Assembly (NCBI GenBank): GCA_019747615.1
Contig: JAIEQQ010000485.1
Coordinates: 1-18,469, forward strand
Direction of reading: 5' to 3'
Source: Phycisphaerales bacterium
GTDB taxonomy: Bacteria; Planctomycetota; Phycisphaerae; Phycisphaerales; UBA1924
DNA: 18,469 nucleotides
Shown here in pieces: positions 14,854 to 18,469 of this stretch. The position numbers and the translations under genes were made by a program. The notes beneath the pieces are model-generated. The model had not been told where the DNA came from and did no database searches. It was given only the letters and a program-made list of their open reading frames with translations. Each line of letters opens with the position of its first letter. Within the stretch, counting starts at the first letter, position 1.

Positions 14854-17364
14854 CTAAGGACGAATCAAGATCGCGCCCACCTCGCGCCGCTCGGCGTCCG
14901 TCAGGCCCCGCGTCGCCTTATCCAGCCGCATCCGCTCATCGGCCCGAACAGCCCCCTCCGCGGCGGCTTTCAGCCTCGCCGCCTGATCCGCAAAGATCCC
15001 CGGCCGGTCGCGCAGCGTCCGCAGCAGGGCCATCCAATGCCGCGTGTTCCCGGAATCTGCCCGCGTGCATGCCTCCAACATCGCCACATGCTCTGCCGGC
15101 GTGATCACGCCGACAACGCCCGCTTCCAGCAACGCCCCGCCCGCCGAGGCGTCCCACGAGGTCTTGGAGGGGAACCCTCGCTCGCCGTCAACGGGGCGGA
15201 AGAAGACGCCCGAGGCGAGCTTCGTCGCGTTCGCCCCGTCTGTCCCAGCGCTCCTCGCGACGGTGCCCAAGATCAGCCGCTTGCGCTCGCGCTCGATCCG
15301 CCAATCCCGCACGCTGGGGGTCCGTTGCGCCAGCAGTGTCGGCGATAGCGCCGCCGTCGCTTCAACCACCAAGGTCGCCTCGGCGAAGTCCGCCGTTGCG
15401 AGCAAACTCGCCACGGTGTACACCGACACGCCGCGCGAGAATCGGAACAATCGGTCGCCCGCGGCCTGCAGCATCCGATCTTGCTCATCGGCCGGGATGC
15501 TCGTGTCTTTCACCGCACGGGCCGTGGCCCGAGCAAACGCCACGGCCCGCAGCGGCTCGGCGGCGTCCTGAATCGCCCGATCAAACTTCATAACCGGCCA
15601 GGCGCCAGCGATCGCGAGCACCGCTCCCGCAAGCGCCACTGCGACCCTCAGTACTCGCGAACCGACGCCACGTCTCGTCTCGCTCGCCTCCGCCACACCC
15701 GTCGCGCTCCCAACCCCACCGCTCGCGGCCATCCCCACCAGCGCCATGAACACGCCGCACGACTGAACCCACGACCCCGTGACCTCGATCTGCGCGTGCG
15801 TCGCCACTGCGATCGCGCCCGACGCGAGGCCGATCTTCACGAAGCCGTCGCGCATCGCGCTGGACATGACACACGCGCCCAGCACGCACCACAACACCAA
15901 GCCCCCCACCATCATCACCGCCTGCGGCGGGCCGAGTGCCACGCGCTCCATCATCAGCGAGCCGAGAACGCAGACCGCCCCGACGGCGCACACCAGTCTC
16001 GCCAACGTCCGCGGCTCAACCGCCGCATCGACATCCTCGCTGGCGATGCTCGCAACACCCGAAGTCTCCAACGCGTGGCGCTGCACGAGCCCGAAGCCGA
16101 TCCGCCACAGCCACCAGAGCATGACCAGCGACATCGCCACGCCAGCGAGGCCCAGACACGCGGTCCAATCAAAGAACACCGAATGTGGCGAAGCGACCTC
16201 TTCGGGACTCAGAGGGTTCTTGAGCCGCGTGTAGGCGTCCTTGAACCCATCGGGACCGACGCCCAGCAGCGGCCTCTCGCCGAAGATGCGCAGCGACGCC
16301 TCGACATAGAACGCGCGGAACCAGATCGAGAGCTCGCTCATGCGCTCGCCGATGACGCCGCGAAGCGCGATCGCGCCGAGCGCGCTCGCGACCGCCAGCA
16401 CACCGATCGCGCCCGCGACGCGTGCGCACAGCGTCGCACGGCGTTGATCTCGCCCGCTCGCCCTCACCAGCACCGCCAACGCACCCGTCACGCCGACGCC
16501 CAGCGCCATCGCGATCACGCCGCCCTTGCCACCGGCCATGACAACGCCCGCGACCGCCGCGGCGGCCATCGCGCCGCAGCCGACGATCAAGCCCCATCCG
16601 CCGCCCGCCTCATTATCGCTCGCGATCGCCTCGCGTCGCTTGCGCCACGCGCCGAACGCGCTGGCCAATGTCACCGGCACCGCCGCGGCACAGACCGACG
16701 CAGACACGTTCGACAACCCGAACCAGCCGATCGCCTCGGTCTGCATCACGCGCCGCTCATAGGCCCGCGCCATCGTCGAGCCCGGCTCCCAGCCCTGACT
16801 CTGAAAGAACAGCGCCGAGTTCTGCTTGAAGCTCGCGATCATCGACGGCTGCTCGACCAGGATCTGCAGCGTTCCCTTGCACACGATCAGCGCTACGAAC
16901 CCCGCGAGCAACCCGCACACCAGCGCCCGCAATCGCCGATCCGTCCCCACACCCGAAGCGTTCAGCACCACGCCCAGCGTAATCGCGCTGGCCCACGCCG
17001 CGCCGACGCGCATCTGTGACACATCGGCACTCTGCGAGATGAACGCGTGATACGCCAGAGCCGCCATCACCATCGCCCACACGCCGGCGATCACCAATGA
17101 GACCCTCGCCCGCGTCGCCAGCAGCACCCAGCCCGACGCGATCAAGCTGATCGCATCGATCATGATCGACACACCCGGCGTCATCCCGCTGGACGGCGCC
17201 GGATCGATCAGCGGATCGGTCTCCCAACCCGCGAGCGTCTCGGTCCCCACGCACGCGCGCAGTAACAGCACGCCCAGCGCCGCCGCGACCGCGACACACG
17301 CCGCGACACCAGCCCGCGAGTCGCGATCAGCTTCACCACGCTGGCCGTCGGCCACACCGCTCAT
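14854..17364 (-). CDS. O-antigen ligase / polysaccharide polymerase-like membrane protein
   Basis: An 836-residue inner-membrane protein of the Wzy_C (O-antigen ligase/polymerase) type, expected to join or polymerise lipid-linked glycans on the outer face of the inner membrane. Many hydrophobic helices span about residues 20-590. The family signature region is clear: GGKGGVIAMALGVGV, then a periplasmic loop with FGERPLLGVGPDGFKDAYTRL and SPHSVFFDWTACLGLAGV, where the His in HSVFFDW is the commonly conserved residue. After the last helix (about 572-590) a roughly 240-residue soluble helical tail follows (ATARAVKD..., EACTRADSGNTRHWMALLRTL), possibly TPR-like. The start ATG at 17364 overlaps the upstream stop (ATGA) and has GAGGAG about 6 nt before it, so coupling to the WecA-like gene is likely. 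Whether it acts as ligase or polymerase cannot be decided from sequence. Confidence 0.83.
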   Translation of the reverse strand: MSGVADGQRGEADRDSRAGVAACVAVAAALGVLLLRACVGTETLAGWETDPLIDPAPSSGMTPGVSIMIDAISLIASGWVLLATRARVSLVIAGVWAMVMAALAYHAFISQSADVSQMRVGAAWASAITLGVVLNASGVGTDRRLRALVCGLLAGFVALIVCKGTLQILVEQPSMIASFKQNSALFFQSQGWEPGSTMARAYERRVMQTEAIGWFGLSNVSASVCAAAVPVTLASAFGAWRKRREAIASDNEAGGGWGLIVGCGAMAAAAVAGVVMAGGKGGVIAMALGVGVTGALAVLVRASGRDQRRATLCARVAGAIGVLAVASALGAIALRGVIGERMSELSIWFRAFYVEASLRIFGERPLLGVGPDGFKDAYTRLKNPLSPEEVASPHSVFFDWTACLGLAGVAMSLVMLWWLWRIGFGLVQRHALETSGVASIASEDVDAAVEPRTLARLVCAVGAVCVLGSLMMERVALGPPQAVMMVGGLVLWCVLGACVMSSAMRDGFVKIGLASGAIAVATHAQIEVTGSWVQSCGVFMALVGMAASGGVGSATGVAEASETRRGVGSRVLRVAVALAGAVLAIAGAWPVMKFDRAIQDAAEPLRAVAFARATARAVKDTSIPADEQDRMLQAAGDRLFRFSRGVSVYTVASLLATADFAEATLVVEATAALSPTLLAQRTPSVRDWRIERERKRLILGTVARSAGTDGANATKLASGVFFRPVDGERGFPSKTSWDASAGGALLEAGVVGVITPAEHVAMLEACTRADSGNTRHWMALLRTLRDRPGIFADQAARLKAAAEGAVRADERMRLDKATRGLTDAERREVGAILIRP

Positions 17365-18469
17365 CGAGACTCCTCGCGCCGGGTCGCCTTCCGCTCATAG
17401 ATCGCCACGATCACCAGCACCAGCGCCGTCTGGGTTCCCAGGATCAGCGCCTGCCAGGGCCTCAGCGTGCCGAGCATGATCGCCCCCCGCGCCGTGATAC
17501 CCGTCAGCCCGTGAATCACGACCACCGCGCCGCGCCGGCTCAGCCCACGCTGCACCAGCCGATGGGAGAGGTGCTGCAAATCGCCCATAAATGGCGACTT
17601 GCCCTGACTCAGCCGCAGCACCACCACCGACGCAAAGTCGTAGAGCGGCACCGCCAGCACCATCAGCGGCATCAGCACCCCGTACCACCCGCCCGCCAGC
17701 GTCGGGTCCACGTACGTCGATCGCACCGTCAAGATCGCAAGCGCAAAGCCCAGCACCAACGACCCGCCATCGCCCATAAAAATCGTCGCCCGCGGCAGCG
17801 GATAGTTGAACGCCAAAAACCCCACGCACGCACCCACCAACAGCGCCAAGCACCCCGCGATGAACCACTGCGGCTGCGCGTGCGACATCGTCGCCGCCAT
17901 AAAGCACCCGCCGGCGATCGCCGCGACTCCCGCGCTCAGGCCGTCCATGTTGTCCATGAAGTTCATGGCGTTGGTCACCACGCCCACCCACAGGATTGTC
18001 AGCAGTAAGCTCAGCCACGCGCCGCCGACATGCGAATCCAACAGCGTGAGCAATCGGGAATCCGTCTGCCAGCACACCACGCCCGCGACGCCCAGCATCA
18101 CCGGAAGCTTCACCCACGCGTTGAGCGGGCGTCGATCATCAAGCAGGCCCATGACGTGCATCACCAAGAGCCCGGACAGAAACCACGCCGCGATCGGCGT
18201 CTGCTCGCGCAGCCCGCGCGTGTGGACCGCCAGATCCGAGTTGTACTGAACAACATCCGCCCACAGCGATGAATGAACCAGCGCCATCATTGCCGCGATC
18301 GGCAGCGCGATGGTCCAGAAGATCGCAACGCCGCCGATGTTCGGCACTCGCCGAACCTCGGCCTTCACCTGTCCGGCGACGCCCGCGCCATCGTGCGTCT
18401 GCAACCACCGCCCGAGCGACCGCGCGCCAAAGGTCAGCACCAGCGACATCAACGTCGCACCGCAGAGCA
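17361..18469 (-). CDS. WecA/MraY-family polyprenyl-phosphate sugar-1-phosphate transferase (5' end beyond window)
   Basis: An inner-membrane enzyme transferring a HexNAc-1-phosphate from a UDP-sugar to undecaprenyl phosphate, the first step of a surface glycan. It has about ten hydrophobic segments and the family motifs: VPNIGGVAIF, GLLDDRRPLNAWVK (Asp-Asp pair), NAMNFMDNMDGLSAG (catalytic Asn/Asp cluster), FMGDGGSLVLGF and GDLQHLSHRLVQRGLS (His-rich loop). It is closer to WecA/TagO than to MraY because of its context and the HLSHRL loop. The frame is open to the window edge. Internal TTG (18452) and ATG (18449) codons would give a protein lacking most of the first membrane helix, so the true start lies outside. 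It is coupled by ATGA to the ligase-like gene, marking a polysaccharide operon that continues beyond the window. Confidence 0.9.
   Translation of the reverse strand, partial: LCGATLMSLVLTFGARSLGRWLQTHDGAGVAGQVKAEVRRVPNIGGVAIFWTIALPIAAMMALVHSSLWADVVQYNSDLAVHTRGLREQTPIAAWFLSGLLVMHVMGLLDDRRPLNAWVKLPVMLGVAGVVCWQTDSRLLTLLDSHVGGAWLSLLLTILWVGVVTNAMNFMDNMDGLSAGVAAIAGGCFMAATMSHAQPQWFIAGCLALLVGACVGFLAFNYPLPRATIFMGDGGSLVLGFALAILTVRSTYVDPTLAGGWYGVLMPLMVLAVPLYDFASVVVLRLSQGKSPFMGDLQHLSHRLVQRGLSRRGAVVVIHGLTGITARGAIMLGTLRPWQALILGTQTALVLVIVAIYERKATRREESR

Noticed and set aside
15481..17019. 512-codon open frame antisense to the ligase-like gene
   Set aside because: Extremely Arg/His-rich shadow; the minus strand encodes a membrane protein with recognised signatures.
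1..18469. CRISPR arrays, insertion sequences, prophage, tRNA or rRNA genes
   Set aside because: I looked for regularly spaced repeats, transposase or integrase motifs, tRNA cloverleaf arms and rRNA signatures and saw none; the window reads as ordinary core chromosome.

Overview
The window looks like chromosomal DNA of a planctomycete, most likely of the Phycisphaerae. The DNA is very GC-rich. A subtilisin-like protease ends in a tandem aspartate-rich tail with a DYN-F-F motif, a pattern I associate with Phycisphaerae secreted proteins. There are also Ala/Gly-rich low-complexity extensions on housekeeping proteins and a fusA lying outside a str operon. This placement is inferred from gene content; no database search was possible.

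Layout. (1) Positions 84-3487, minus strand: a tightly coupled trio, read from high to low coordinates, of a glycosyltransferase-like protein, xseA and xseB (exonuclease VII large and small subunits). (2) 3540-4511, plus strand: a membrane-anchored alpha/beta hydrolase, divergent from the trio and overlapping tail-to-tail with the next gene. (3) 4495-7239, minus strand: a 914-residue protein joining a CHAD domain, a Ppx/GppA phosphatase and a degenerate HD domain. (4) 7520-9511, plus strand: a secreted S8 protease with PA14 and dockerin-like modules, behind a recognisable promoter. (5) 9615-12163, minus strand: a small lipoprotein followed by an ABC exporter, with overlapping stop and start. 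(6) 12391-14511, minus strand: fusA (EF-G), with a strong intrinsic terminator at 12311-12341. (7) 14854-18469, minus strand: a WecA/MraY-family sugar-phosphate transferase, cut by the window edge, coupled by ATGA to an O-antigen-ligase-like membrane protein. This is the start of a surface-polysaccharide operon.

The genes form several short transcription units rather than one pathway. Envelope functions recur: lipid-linked glycan initiation, polymerisation or ligation, ABC export, lipoprotein, a secreted protease and a glycosyltransferase-like protein. Exonuclease VII, EF-G and polyphosphate/(p)ppGpp metabolism are housekeeping or stress functions.

I found no phage, insertion sequence, CRISPR array, tRNA or rRNA, and no obvious new multi-gene system. 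The most unusual signals are at sequence level. The octamer GCGATCGC (the cyanobacterial HIP1 palindrome) occurs 13 times by hand count, far above base-composition expectation. A four-tract G-quadruplex motif lies in the coding strand of xseA. XseA also ends in a beta-clamp-binding-like peptide (QLGLF) at the tip of a roughly 100-residue disordered tail.
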